From the NCBI RefSeq assembly GCF_020166435.1, contig NZ_JAINZP010000020.1, positions 1 through 64,000 on the forward strand: a stretch of 64,000 nt of DNA. Reading direction: 5' to 3'. The notes below the pieces were generated by a model that did not search any database, had not been told where the DNA came from, and saw only the letters and a list, made by a program, of their open reading frames with translations. A program made the position numbers and the translations under genes. How positions within the stretch are numbered: position 1 is the first letter of the stretch; every line of letters begins with the position of its first letter. The stretch comes from Pectobacterium versatile (lineage in GTDB: Bacteria > Pseudomonadota > Gammaproteobacteria > Enterobacterales > Enterobacteriaceae). Positions 1-8,751 of the stretch are shown piece by piece.

Positions 1-1
1 A

Positions 2-262
2 GGCGAGCGCTGGTTCTATCGTTATGACCCGTTCGGGCGGCGCACCGGCAAGCGCTGTGAGCAGACACAGGAGGAACTCCGTACCCTGTGGGACGGCGAC
101 CAGATAGCCGACGTGCGTCACTACCGCAACGGTGAACGCGTTGCCCGCCGACACTGGGTACACAACGGCTGGGAGCTGCTGGTTCAGCAACGGCAGAATA
201 CCGACAGACGCTGGGAAACCGACTTTGTCACCAGCAGCCAGAACGGTGAACCCCAGGCCTAG
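2..262 (+). pseudogene. Rhs core fragment, 5'-truncated by the window edge
   Basis: The open frame enters from the left edge and ends at TAG 260-262, giving 86 residues. It reads as Rhs/YD-repeat core: YRYDPFGRRTGKR near the start, then LWDGDQIADVRHYR, and it stops at NGEPQA, where intact Rhs cores normally continue with a leucine and more YD repeats. Rhs proteins are large secreted polymorphic toxins with a conserved core and a variable C-terminal toxin tip. An IS begins at the G of the stop codon, but the frame would also stop at TAG if the IS were excised, so the insertion alone does not explain the truncation. The upstream part lies outside the window. Confidence 0.85.
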
Positions 263-1134
263 GCTGTGTCCCATAACTATTTTTTGTACAATACGAAGCA
301 TAGTTTAACCACAAAAAGTCCTTCAATTTGGCTCGTTACGATTTCCCTGATGATGCATGGTTGCTGATTGCCGCCACCTGAGAACGGTTCTGCTAAAGGA
401 GGTCGGCCTTATCTTGCGCACAGGCGTGTCATGAATGGCATATTTTGGGTTCTTTGTTCTGGAGCACCGTGGAGGGATTTACCCGAACGCTATGGTCACT
501 GGATAAACGATTTACAACCGCTTTAATCGATGGTCAAAAACTGGAATAATGAACAGCCTTTTCAATAAGCCACTTCAAATTCTGGATGAAAAATCACTGA
601 TTGACTGGGATGTCATCGCGCTTGATGGCAGTAATATTCGAACCCTGAAAGCCGCGGCGGGAGCCAAAAAAACATCCCGATGAACTCGACGATCATGGGC
701 TGGGTCGCTCTCGCGGCAGCTTTGGCACCAAAATCCATCTGGCGACAGATGGCACCGGATTGCCATTAAATTTCTGTCTGAGTGGTGGGCAAGCCCACGA
801 AAGTCAGTATGCAAAAGATTTGCTCAACCGAGTTGGTGTTATTCGTAAAAGTGGGTGCCTGAAATCGCGTCCAAAAGCGATACTGGATACTCAGGGAAAA
901 GTCTTCTTATTTATTTGAAGATTAAGGGAATAAAGCCAGTCAGGATAAACGCAGAAAACTCAATACACGGTTGTACAAAAAACGTAATGTTGTGGAGCGC
1001 TGCTTTGCGGGATTAAAAGAAAATCGTCGCATCGCTACACGCTCAGAAAAAACAGCAAAAAATTATCTGAGTATGCTTAAACTGGGGGAGATCCGGTTAT
1101 TTTTGAAAAGGCTGTTAAGTTAAGGGACACAGCC
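262..1134 (+). mobile_element. IS5-family (IS427-like) insertion sequence, degenerate
   Basis: The element is 873 bp and bounded by terminal inverted repeats. The left end reads GGCTGTGTCCCATAACT; the complement of the right end (ending at 1134) reads GGCTGTGTCCCTTAACT. TA flanks both sides (260-261 and 1135-1136), as expected for the TA target duplication of the IS427 subgroup. The transposase inside carries several stops and frame changes, so the copy is probably immobile on its own. It lies exactly between Rhs core and Rhs toxin-tail remnants. Confidence 0.85.
330..1122 (+). pseudogene. IS5-family transposase, multiply frameshifted
   Basis: Successive fragments in different frames match the order of an IS5/IS427 DDE transposase. 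An N-terminal part reads [14 protein letters not shown] and then stops; a second has [12 protein letters not shown]; a third has DVIALDGSNIRTLKAA; a fourth has GLGRSRGSFGTKIHLATDGTG. The C-terminal part has NVVERCFAGLKENRRIATR. The longest uninterrupted piece is about 80 codons. No single frame could give an active enzyme. Confidence 0.8.
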
Positions 1135-1135
1135 T

Positions 1136-1216
1136 AGAGTAAAATTACCTGATGAGAGAGTCCCAAACAAACCTCGTATAGTAAGCAAAACGCCAAAAGG
1201 GAAATGTAAGTCATGA
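1136..1216 (+). pseudogene. C-terminal tail of a lost Rhs toxin tip
   Basis: Directly after the IS right end a frame reads RVKLPDERVPNK, then PRIVSKTPKGKCKS, and stops at TGA 1214-1216. This stop overlaps the ATG of the next gene as ATGA, the usual arrangement of toxin-tip and immunity genes. The frame is out of phase with the Rhs core left of the IS, so more than the IS insertion happened here: a deletion removed the catalytic part of the tip. The toxin activity cannot be inferred from about 26 residues. Confidence 0.55.
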
Positions 1217-1683
1217 TAGATGAGTTGAAAATAAAATGGATTGACAATAAATTACCAGGCCTAGATTTAGTCATTTTTGAATCTGGAATTGTACAATATA
1301 TAAATATATATTTTATTGAAAATGATTCGTTATTACATTCCTTTAAGAAAGAATATTTTATATCATATGGTGAAAGATTAACCTTCAATGAGCTTGTTAG
1401 TAGTCACGATGAAATATGGTCTGAAGTTCAAATTAACAATAGACTATCAGTCAATGAAAATAATATTTTTCTCTGTGGAGAGGGAGAAATGGGAAATGAA
1501 GGATTTATTGTTAAAACAGATGTAAATAACAATATAAAAATGATAATTCACTCAACAACATCTAACCCATTCATAGAAATAAGAAGAATAAAAGACAGCA
1601 TTTACTTTAAATCAACGGCAAATTTTCATGTTGTTGTTGATTTGTTATCTGATGATATCAAGATCTGCAATGAAGATATTTAA
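1213..1683 (+). CDS. Probable orphan Rhs immunity protein
   Basis: The gene encodes 156 residues, is strongly AT-rich compared with the Rhs core, and has no signal peptide or membrane segment, so it is probably cytoplasmic. I do not recognise its family. Its role is inferred from position: it starts in an ATGA overlap with the toxin-tail remnant, and a strong terminator follows 170 bp after its stop. Low GC and small acidic proteins are typical of Rhs/CDI immunity genes. With the toxin deleted it could still protect against kin that carry the intact tip. Confidence 0.6.
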   Translation: MIDELKIKWIDNKLPGLDLVIFESGIVQYINIYFIENDSLLHSFKKEYFISYGERLTFNELVSSHDEIWSEVQINNRLSVNENNIFLCGEGEMGNEGFIVKTDVNNNIKMIIHSTTSNPFIEIRRIKDSIYFKSTANFHVVVDLLSDDIKICNEDI

Positions 1684-1855
1684 TGTCATTAAAAGTCATA
1701 TCACCTTGCTATCAAACATATCGTTTGATATTGGATTTAATACTAAATACAAAGTCTACTCACGTTACTGGTCTTAAACTCATATACGGGCAGGATATTG
1801 AATTTTTTTGACGTTCTAATTAATTGAAAAGAAACTGTCGATATTAGTTAAAGAT

Positions 1856-1894
1856 AAAGCTGGAAGTGATCGTAAAACGATCACTTCCAGCTTT
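1856..1894. terminator. Bidirectional rho-independent terminator
   Basis: A perfect stem of about 18 bp (AAAGCTGGAAGTGATCGT paired with its complement, loop AAA) has T-rich tracts on both strands. It lies between the convergent immunity gene and murP and can end transcription of both. Confidence 0.85.
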
Positions 1895-1904
1895 ATTTTA
1901 TCGA

Positions 1905-1939
1905 CCCTGTAAATAATTCTGTGTAACTGCCACCGTATT
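1905..1939. repeat. 35-bp IS-end-like remnant, inverted partner at 45670-45704
   Basis: The segment starts CCCTGTAAATAATTCTGTG. Its reverse complement matches 45670-45704 at 34 of 35 positions. It resembles terminal repeats of IS256-family elements of enterobacteria, from memory rather than a search. No transposase is attached at either site. The rest of the 1684-2025 interval holds only the terminator and AT-rich sequence. Confidence 0.6.
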
Positions 1940-2025
1940 TTTGTCATGTGAATCTCCTCTGTTACTGAGTTTACTCACTTAGCCACGTCTCCACTATTGC
2001 TAGGTAGGAGCAGACAACAACGGCT

Positions 2026-3477
2026 TTAGCTCAAATCCACGTCTTTAGTGCCAAACAGCCAAGTGATTATAAACCCAGCCAGGTACGAAATAACAATCCC
2101 GACCACGTACACCACCATGCCAGCAAATATCCCCTGCTGGGATGTCATCAAAGGAATGGAGACCAGACCTGACGGGCCAAAGACGGTATTCAGACCGACC
2201 GGCAGCCCCATCCATGCGACCAAACCGATAAAGAAGCCGCCCACTCCACCACCGATGCAGGCCGTGACGAACGGCTTCAGGCGCGGCAGCGTCACGCCAT
2301 AAATCAGCGGCTCACCAATTCCCAGCAGGCCAGGAATGATCGCTCCTTTAATTTGCGTTCGCAGCACCGACCCTTTTGGCGAGCGCACAAACAGCGCCAG
2401 CGCAGCGCCCACCTGCCCTGCTCCAGCCATTGCCAAAATCGGGAACAGGGAGTTAAAACCCTGCGCATCCATCAACGCGAAATAGACCGGTACAAAACCC
2501 TGGTGAATGCCGAACACCACGGCAATCAGGAACAATCCTGCCAGAATGGCGGTGCCAAACGGATTACCGTTGAGATGCAGGAACAGCCAGGACATGCCTT
2601 TAAACAGCTCGCCACCCACTGGCATAATCACCACAAAGGTGATCGCCCCAGTAATAAGTAACGTAAGGGTCGAGGTGAGGATCATATCCAGATTATCCGG
2701 AACGATCTTACGCACCTGGCGCTCGATCCACGCGCCGAGAATACAGGCCAGTAGCACACCGATAATGTTCCCGCGTGGGTCGATAGACAACCCGAAGAAG
2801 GTATCCATGCCCGCGTAGTACCCTCCCGTGCCCTCCGGCACATAGCGCAGGATAAACAGCGATGCGATGATTGCACCGTTCACCCCTGTGCCGCCAAACG
2901 CTTTCTGGGTATTAAAGCCGATAAGAATGCTCAGGAAGGTAAACAGACCGATGCTGAACACCTTCATATAAGCGATGAGCTGCGTCAGCCAGACCGCGGG
3001 GGCAACGCCCTCCACCACCAGCGTTTGTTGCAGCAACGTGGCAATCCCCAGCATCAAACCCGCGGCGATAAAACCCGGAATCAGCGGCGTAAAAATGGTG
3101 GCAAATTTAGTCAGGAAGCTATGCACCGCGCTGTTCTGTTTCGCCTTCATCTGCTGCTTGTTCTGACTGGCAAGTTTACTCAGATCGGCATTTTCATCCG
3201 TCTGCGGCATGGCCTGTTCACCGGCTGTCAGCATCACGTTCATCAGTTCGCTGGCAGTTTGCGCCTTGCCTGGGCCAAGAATGATTTGTAGCTGATCTTC
3301 GCTGTTGACGACCCCCATTACCACAGGGATTTTCTTGAGCTCCTCATGCTGCACGCGCTCACGGTCTTTAAGCGTCAAACGCAGGCGTGTCATACAGTTG
3401 CCGCACACTAGGATGTTTCCACTCCCACCGGTAAGACGCAAAATCTGTTCGATGGTCGAGCCGGTGATTTTTGCCAT
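2026..3477 (-). CDS. murP: PTS N-acetylmuramic acid transporter subunit IIBC
   Basis: MurP imports N-acetylmuramic acid through the inner membrane and phosphorylates it to MurNAc-6-phosphate, using a glucose-type EIIA supplied in trans. The 483-residue protein has an N-terminal EIIB domain (about 1-90) with the phosphorylatable Cys28 in [10 protein letters not shown] linker follows, then an EIIC domain with about ten membrane segments and the [18 protein letters not shown] motif. It starts 2 bp after the murQ stop, so murQP form one operon. Length and domain order match E. coli MurP. It has no EIIA domain of its own. Confidence 0.95.
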   Translation of the reverse strand: MAKITGSTIEQILRLTGGSGNILVCGNCMTRLRLTLKDRERVQHEELKKIPVVMGVVNSEDQLQIILGPGKAQTASELMNVMLTAGEQAMPQTDENADLSKLASQNKQQMKAKQNSAVHSFLTKFATIFTPLIPGFIAAGLMLGIATLLQQTLVVEGVAPAVWLTQLIAYMKVFSIGLFTFLSILIGFNTQKAFGGTGVNGAIIASLFILRYVPEGTGGYYAGMDTFFGLSIDPRGNIIGVLLACILGAWIERQVRKIVPDNLDMILTSTLTLLITGAITFVVIMPVGGELFKGMSWLFLHLNGNPFGTAILAGLFLIAVVFGIHQGFVPVYFALMDAQGFNSLFPILAMAGAGQVGAALALFVRSPKGSVLRTQIKGAIIPGLLGIGEPLIYGVTLPRLKPFVTACIGGGVGGFFIGLVAWMGLPVGLNTVFGPSGLVSIPLMTSQQGIFAGMVVYVVGIVISYLAGFIITWLFGTKDVDLS

Positions 3478-3479
3478 AG

Positions 3480-4388
3480 CTAACTCTTTATCTCTTGTAG
3501 CGCTTCACGAATAAATCCCTGATTTTTGCTTAACAGCGCGCCCGCATCTGCCGCAGAAAGACCGCTAAGTATCATCAGAATGGCTGTTTTACAGTGACGA
3601 TTGCAGGCATCTAGCGCCTGTGCCGCTTCTTCCAGGCTGCAATCCGTTGCCTCAACCACAATGTTTAACTGCCGCTGGAGCAGTTTGGCGTTAGTCGCTT
3701 CCACATCCACCATCAGGTTGCCAAATACTTTTCCGCTGCGAATCATGGCACCAGTAGTAATCATATTAAGAACGAGCTTTTGCGCCGTGCCCGCCTTCAT
3801 ACGCGAGGACCCAGTCACGACTTCCGCGCCGACAAGCAGTTCAATGGCAATATCCGCAGCCTGGCTCATTTCACTGTTCGGGTTACACGAGATAGCCGCA
3901 ACGGTTGAGCCAAGGCTTTTCGCATAGGCCATTGCGCCCAGCACATACGGCGTGCGTCCGCTGGCAGCAATGCCCACGAGTACGTCGCGCGAGTTGAAAT
4001 TAATATTGCGTAGATCCTGCTCACCCATTTCGCAGTTGTCTTCAGCGTTTTCCACTGCCTGCAAAATGGCTGGGTGGCCGCCAGCAATCAGACCAACCAC
4101 CTGCTCACGTGGTGTGCCATAAGTTGGCGGGCATTCGCTGGCATCCAGAATCCCGAGTCGCCCCGACGTACCCGCACCGCAGTAAATCAGCCGTCCACCG
4201 CAGGCAAACACCTGTACCACCCGATCGACAACCTGCGCGATTTGCACCAGCGTGGCCTCCACCGCCTCCGGCACTTTTTTATCTTCACGGTTTATCACAG
4301 CAAGCATGTCGAGCGTTGGCAGAACATCGATTTCCTCGCTGGCTGGGTTGCGGCTTTCGGTAACCAACTGACTTAAAATAATCTCCAT
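3480..4388 (-). CDS. murQ: N-acetylmuramic acid 6-phosphate etherase
   Basis: MurQ cleaves the D-lactyl ether of MurNAc-6-phosphate to GlcNAc-6-phosphate and D-lactate in the cytoplasm. The SIS-fold signature is present: [35 protein letters not shown] and [17 protein letters not shown] longer start at 4400 exists, but the ATG at 4388 is preceded by GGAAG at good spacing and gives 302 residues, near the roughly 298 of E. coli MurQ. It is first in the murQP operon and transcribed away from murR across a region with CRP- and MurR-like sites. Confidence 0.95.
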   Translation of the reverse strand: MEIILSQLVTESRNPASEEIDVLPTLDMLAVINREDKKVPEAVEATLVQIAQVVDRVVQVFACGGRLIYCGAGTSGRLGILDASECPPTYGTPREQVVGLIAGGHPAILQAVENAEDNCEMGEQDLRNINFNSRDVLVGIAASGRTPYVLGAMAYAKSLGSTVAAISCNPNSEMSQAADIAIELLVGAEVVTGSSRMKAGTAQKLVLNMITTGAMIRSGKVFGNLMVDVEATNAKLLQRQLNIVVEATDCSLEEAAQALDACNRHCKTAILMILSGLSAADAGALLSKNQGFIREALQEIKS

Positions 4389-4442
4389 CGGGGCTTCCAT
4401 TTCGTTGTGTTATCAACAATGTTAAGGCGTTATTTATTCAAG

Positions 4443-4464
4443 AAATGTGATAATTATCACGAGA
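4443..4464. promoter_or_regulatory. Probable CRP-cAMP site between murQ and murR
   Basis: AAATGTGATAATTATCACGA contains TGTGA-N6-TCACG, close to the CRP consensus. It sits about 55 bp upstream of murQ and 150 bp upstream of murR. E. coli murQP is known to require CRP. Confidence 0.7.
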
Positions 4465-4469
4465 AATTG

Positions 4470-4498
4470 TATTCCAGCTCAGTCAAGGCGCTGGAATA
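4470..4498. promoter_or_regulatory. Probable MurR operator
   Basis: TATTCCAGC and GCTGGAATA form a perfect 9-bp inverted repeat separated by 11 bp, next to the CRP site in the divergent murQ/murR promoter region. The assignment to MurR is inferred from position and symmetry; MurR autoregulation and murQP repression are established in E. coli. Confidence 0.55.
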
Positions 4499-4580
4499 AG
4501 TGCAAAAAAAAACCACCAAGGAAACAATTAAAATAATTAAATACAATAAATTACCAAAATCGAATCGCCCCCCCTACACT

Positions 4581-4595
4581 GGAATAATATATTCC
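4581..4595. promoter_or_regulatory. Second palindrome just upstream of murR
   Basis: GGAATAATATATTCC is a perfect palindrome beginning with the same GGAAT half as the operator at 4470-4498 and lying 20 bp before the murR start. It could be a second MurR site, a -10 region, or both. Confidence 0.4.
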
Positions 4596-4614
4596 CCTCA
4601 ATGGAGAATTTTTG

Positions 4615-5475
4615 ATGTCTGTCCTTAACGAAATCACCTGGTTACTGCCAGAGTTGGCTGAAAACCAGCAAAAGATAGCCAGATATATTCTGAATAATCC
4701 CGAAAAAATTCTGGCATTATCCTCTTCTCACTTTGCAGAAGAGATCGGCGTTAGCCAGTCTTCGGTGGTGAAGTTTAGCCAGAAGATAGGCATGAAAGGT
4801 TATCCGGCTCTGAAGCTGGCAATCAGTGAAGACCTGGGTCGCAATGATCTCTACAAAACTTTTCCTCACAAAGCCCTGCATAACGCCATCTCTTCAGAAG
4901 ACACCTTAATGGTGATGGCACACAAGTTAGCTCATGAGAAAACGGCAGCAATAACCGAAACCACACAGCGATTAAACTTCCCGGTTTTTAAAAAAGTGGT
5001 TGAGCTGATCAATACAGCACACCGTGTGCAAATAGTCGGCATCTGGGGTTCGGGTCTGACAGCCAAAGATCTGAGCTATAAATTACAAAAAATCGGTATT
5101 CTCAGCCTCGCCGAAGCCGATCTACACGTTCAAATCGCCACCGCCATGACCCTGACACCTAACGATGTGCAAATTGTTATCTCCTTCAGCGGGGCAAGAA
5201 AAGATATGCGTATTGCCGCCACGATGGCGAAATCTCAGGGAGCAAAGATCATCGTCATTACCGGCGATAAAAGCACGTCGTTGGCAAAACTGGCGGATTA
5301 TGTGCTGGAAAGTATCTCCGAGGAGAACCAATGGCGCAGCTCGTCTATTTCTTCACGTACCGCGCAGAACACCGTGACTGATTTAATCTTCCTTGCACTG
5401 ATGCAGCAGCGAAAAGAAATCGCTAGACCGAAAACGTTAAATGTAAGTATGACGATAAACAATCTAGATGACTAA
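4615..5475 (+). CDS. murR: MurNAc-6-P-responsive RpiR-family repressor
   Basis: MurR represses the MurNAc genes and is released by MurNAc-6-phosphate. The protein has an N-terminal RpiR-type helix-turn-helix (SSSHFAEEIGVSQSSVVKFSQKIG, about residues 37-60, described here in part) and a C-terminal SIS sugar-phosphate domain (VQIVGIWGSGLTAKDLSYKL). The ATG at 4615 is chosen over the adjacent TTG because GGAG lies about 9 bp upstream and the 286-residue product matches E. coli MurR (285). It diverges from murQP and is followed, after 265 bp, by three exported wall-scavenging genes. Confidence 0.93.
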   Translation: MSVLNEITWLLPELAENQQKIARYILNNPEKILALSSSHFAEEIGVSQSSVVKFSQKIGMKGYPALKLAISEDLGRNDLYKTFPHKALHNAISSEDTLMVMAHKLAHEKTAAITETTQRLNFPVFKKVVELINTAHRVQIVGIWGSGLTAKDLSYKLQKIGILSLAEADLHVQIATAMTLTPNDVQIVISFSGARKDMRIAATMAKSQGAKIIVITGDKSTSLAKLADYVLESISEENQWRSSSISSRTAQNTVTDLIFLALMQQRKEIARPKTLNVSMTINNLDD

Positions 5476-5666
5476 TATCATTATCAGGATAATTCTTACG
5501 AAAAAACTATCGATAAAATAATTAGATAACAAAATCCTTCAGCTATTATTCTCGATAAAGAAAGAATTATTCCTGTTAAAAGTCTTTATAAATAAGGCTA
5601 AGTAGATTTTTGGCTTCCTATGGAGTGCGCTACTATTCCTGAAATAGAAAAAATGACGAATCATTT

Positions 5667-5688
5667 ATCTGTGATAATTATCACTTTA
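5667..5688. promoter_or_regulatory. Probable CRP-cAMP site before the nagZ-like gene
   Basis: TGTGATAATTATCACT has the TGTGA-N6-TCAC(T) pattern and shares the TGTGATAATTATCAC core with the murQ/murR site. It lies about 60 bp before the ATG at 5741, which suggests that the exported hydrolase-porin operon is co-regulated with murQP. Confidence 0.65.
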
Positions 5689-5740
5689 CCATCCAAAATG
5701 AAACGTACAATTCGAAAAAGTATTATTCACGGAGACGAAA

Positions 5741-7612
5741 ATGAAAAAGACACTGCCCTTGTTATTATTATTAAGCAGCAGTAGTTTCGCTGCTACATTT
5801 ACCGACGCACAGCTAAAAAACCTCTGGCAATTCCCTAAAGAAAATGCAGAAAAGCTGGTGGCGGGAATGAGTTTTGAAGAAATGCTCGGACAAATGTTAA
5901 TGATCGACATTCGTTCATGGAATGAAAATAACGAGTCTGAGAAAAAAAATTTTATCGAGATGAATAACACTGTCAGTAAAATGGTGAATGAGTTTCATCT
6001 AGGCTCGGTGATTCTGTTCCGAGAAAACCTCATCACTACGCCGCAGACCGTGGCGTTAATCAATAACCTGCAGGCCGCGCGCAGCAATTTACCGTTGTTT
6101 ATCAGTACCGACCAAGAAGGCGGATATGTGACTCGCTTGCAGGTCGGCACCGAGATGCCAGGTAATATGGCGCTGGGTGCAACAGGCTCTACGAAAATGG
6201 CCGAACAAGCTGGCAGCACACACGGTGCGGAGTTATCCAGCCTGGGGTTCAATTTCAACTTCGGCCCGGTAGTGGATGTGAACAACAACCAGAATAATCC
6301 TGTGATTGGCGTACGTTCCTATTCGGACGATCCACTGCTGGTAGGAACGCTGGCGCGTTCCTACATCAAGGGCATTCACCAGTACCCAGTGCTGACCTCG
6401 CTTAAACACTTCCCTGGCCACGGCAACGTAACATCCGACACGCACTTTGCGCTGCCAAGCGTGAATACCAATAAAGCCTCATGGCATCAGACAGAATTAA
6501 AACCTTTTGTCGAAGTGATGCCATATTCCGATGCGATCATGACCGCGCACGTTGTGGTTCCCTCACTGGATGACGCTCAATTGATCAGCACCAGTGGCGA
6601 AAAAATTGGCACCCCGGCCACGCTTTCCACACCTATTCTCACCGGCATCTTACGCGAGCAGCTTCATTACAATGGTCTGATCCTGACGGATGCAATGGAT
6701 ATGGGGGCGATTGCTGGGAACTTCGATAAATCGTGGTCCATCAAACAGGCCATTCGCGCGGGTAATGATATCATCCTGATGCCACTTGAGATTAAAGACA
6801 GCGCGAGCATTCAAAAGCTTGGCGAGCTGTATGACTATTTGAAGGCTGAAGCAGATAAAGATCCACAGCTAAAAAAACGTATTCAAGAATCCGCCGAGCG
6901 AGTAGTTTATACCAAGCTAAACAAGCGTATTTCTGCAACACCACAAAACGCCGCCAGCGCTGAAAAAATTGTCGCGTCACCTGCGCATAAACAGCTTGAA
7001 AACACAATTTCCGAGCAGGCTATTACCTTAATTAAAAATGATAATGTGTTACCGTACGCGCTAACTCAGAACAGCCAGATCATAGTTTATTCAGATGAAA
7101 AACCGCGTAATGAACTGATAAAAAAGCATCTAAGGCAGATTGCGTATGAATTAAAAATTAATTTATCCGTTAAAGACGAGGTGGTTAAATTAGACAAAGA
7201 CACGTTATCTGAACAGGAAATTAAAAATCAGCTCGCCGGAAAACAGTTTATTATCCTCACAACTTACAACCTGAAACATAACCCTATAAATGCGCAGCGC
7301 ATAATAGATGTCGCTTACCAGACAAGCATTCCCCTGGTCGTTATCTCATCGAGAAACCCGTATGACATTGCTTATTTAAACGGTGTGAGTGCCAATATTG
7401 CCATTTACGGAATTACAGGATTCGATGTCACGAATAACGTGCGTAACAGCCTGGAAACCAATATTCGCAGCGGCTTACGCACCCTATTCCAAGGACCTTC
7501 TGGTAAATCTGACGTACTTGCGAGGCCGAATGGTAAATTACCTGTCGATATTAGAACACCTGACAACAGCCAGATTTTATACCCACGCGGCTATGGCCTG
7601 ACTACATTATAA
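5741..7612 (+). CDS. Exported GH3 beta-N-acetylglucosaminidase (NagZ-type)
   Basis: It probably removes non-reducing GlcNAc from peptidoglycan fragments outside the cytoplasm. The 623-residue product starts with a clear signal peptide (MKKTLPLLLL...SSFAA, cut near residue 18). The GH3 barrel carries DQEGGYVTRL, the NagZ signature KHFPGHGNVTSDTH at 222-235 with the Asp233/His235 acid-base dyad, and the expected nucleophile Asp317 in ILTDAMDMG. A further ~250-residue alpha/beta domain follows, as in the two-domain secreted NagZ (YbbD) of Bacillus and unlike the short cytoplasmic NagZ of E. coli. It heads a probable operon with an OmpG-like porin and a NamZ-like muramidase. Confidence 0.88.
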   Translation: MKKTLPLLLLLSSSSFAATFTDAQLKNLWQFPKENAEKLVAGMSFEEMLGQMLMIDIRSWNENNESEKKNFIEMNNTVSKMVNEFHLGSVILFRENLITTPQTVALINNLQAARSNLPLFISTDQEGGYVTRLQVGTEMPGNMALGATGSTKMAEQAGSTHGAELSSLGFNFNFGPVVDVNNNQNNPVIGVRSYSDDPLLVGTLARSYIKGIHQYPVLTSLKHFPGHGNVTSDTHFALPSVNTNKASWHQTELKPFVEVMPYSDAIMTAHVVVPSLDDAQLISTSGEKIGTPATLSTPILTGILREQLHYNGLILTDAMDMGAIAGNFDKSWSIKQAIRAGNDIILMPLEIKDSASIQKLGELYDYLKAEADKDPQLKKRIQESAERVVYTKLNKRISATPQNAASAEKIVASPAHKQLENTISEQAITLIKNDNVLPYALTQNSQIIVYSDEKPRNELIKKHLRQIAYELKINLSVKDEVVKLDKDTLSEQEIKNQLAGKQFIILTTYNLKHNPINAQRIIDVAYQTSIPLVVISSRNPYDIAYLNGVSANIAIYGITGFDVTNNVRNSLETNIRSGLRTLFQGPSGKSDVLARPNGKLPVDIRTPDNSQILYPRGYGLTTL

Positions 7613-7633
7613 AAAGAATAGGGTGGTTAAGAA

Positions 7634-8719
7634 ATGAAGATGATTACAAGGGTAGTGCTGTGCGGAGTCATCGGTCTCACCGGGCCAGCTATGGCCGACG
7701 AATATGAAAATGGCTATGACCAAGAGATTATTCGCCTTAACGAAAGAATCAGACAAATAGAAAAGGAAAAAAAAGAGAGTGAGGACAAACTCCAGTCAAA
7801 AGTATGGAATGTCGAAACCTATCTAGGCACCGAGCAGGAGATCGACAGCGACCATAACTGGAAATTTACCAAAGGGAGTATGGCGACCTCGCCGTATGTC
7901 GGCGCTTGGATATACCAGAATGATTCTTTGTGGCTGTATGACATGCAGTTTTTAAAAACATATCTGGATAACAACAAAGAGTATAACCGCACGCGCTGGC
8001 AGGCTGGGGTGACGCGCACGTTTCCTTTCATCATCGATGGTAAAACGGGTAATACCAAGCTGCGTCTTGGTTACCGTAATGACAACTGGCACTTCGCCTC
8101 AATAGATAACCCCGCTTTGGCTGCGCCAACCTATCAGGGCGATATTCGCAAGGGCGAAGAACGGCATGAATTCTGGATCCGCCCGCAGGCTTACTACAAA
8201 TATTCAGACAGCGTGAGCTTTAATGCCAGTCTGTCGTTCCGCCTAATTGACCGCAAGCTCGATTACGCTCGCGCACACGGTGATTACGGTGTTTATAAGC
8301 GTGACAGGAGCCAAATTAACGAACATTTCGCTGGGGCGAATTTCGTCTTCACGCCGAAAAAATCGCTGTGGCTAAACTACCTTTATATCGACGAACAGCT
8401 AGTGAATACGCTCTATAACAAAGAGCATTTCCTGTGGGCCATTTATCGCAATAAATTCGATAACGGTTTGCTGTTAATGCCTTATACGCGCCTGGCATTA
8501 ACTAAAGGGACACAAAGCTTCCGCAATTCGAGAAACGAAGAAATTGTTTATAAAGAAAAGGATCGCAGCCGTTATGGATTCCAGGCGATATATCCGTTCA
8601 CCAAACAGACCTCCATTTTTGCCGACATTTATTATCGTCCAGAGCTAACCTGGATGAACGGCGATCGCACCCGCAATAACTTCTGGTTCTGGGCGCTTGA
8701 ACTGCGCCATAATTTCTGA
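7634..8719 (+). CDS. OmpG-family monomeric porin with coiled-coil N-terminus
   Basis: This outer-membrane porin probably admits peptidoglycan-derived sugars to the periplasm. It has a signal peptide (cut after PAMA, about residue 21) and a charged heptad-like segment at about 28-55 (EIIRLNERIRQIEKEK...). A beta-barrel rich in alternating aromatic strands follows and ends in LRHNF with the C-terminal Phe recognised by the BAM complex. At 361 residues it is longer than E. coli OmpG (301), partly because of the coiled-coil segment. It starts 21 bp after the nagZ-like stop and is followed by the namZ-like gene after 32 bp. Confidence 0.8.
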   Translation: MKMITRVVLCGVIGLTGPAMADEYENGYDQEIIRLNERIRQIEKEKKESEDKLQSKVWNVETYLGTEQEIDSDHNWKFTKGSMATSPYVGAWIYQNDSLWLYDMQFLKTYLDNNKEYNRTRWQAGVTRTFPFIIDGKTGNTKLRLGYRNDNWHFASIDNPALAAPTYQGDIRKGEERHEFWIRPQAYYKYSDSVSFNASLSFRLIDRKLDYARAHGDYGVYKRDRSQINEHFAGANFVFTPKKSLWLNYLYIDEQLVNTLYNKEHFLWAIYRNKFDNGLLLMPYTRLALTKGTQSFRNSRNEEIVYKEKDRSRYGFQAIYPFTKQTSIFADIYYRPELTWMNGDRTRNNFWFWALELRHNF

Positions 8720-8751
8720 CCTACAGCAACAAATATCGGGAGAAACAGGAA

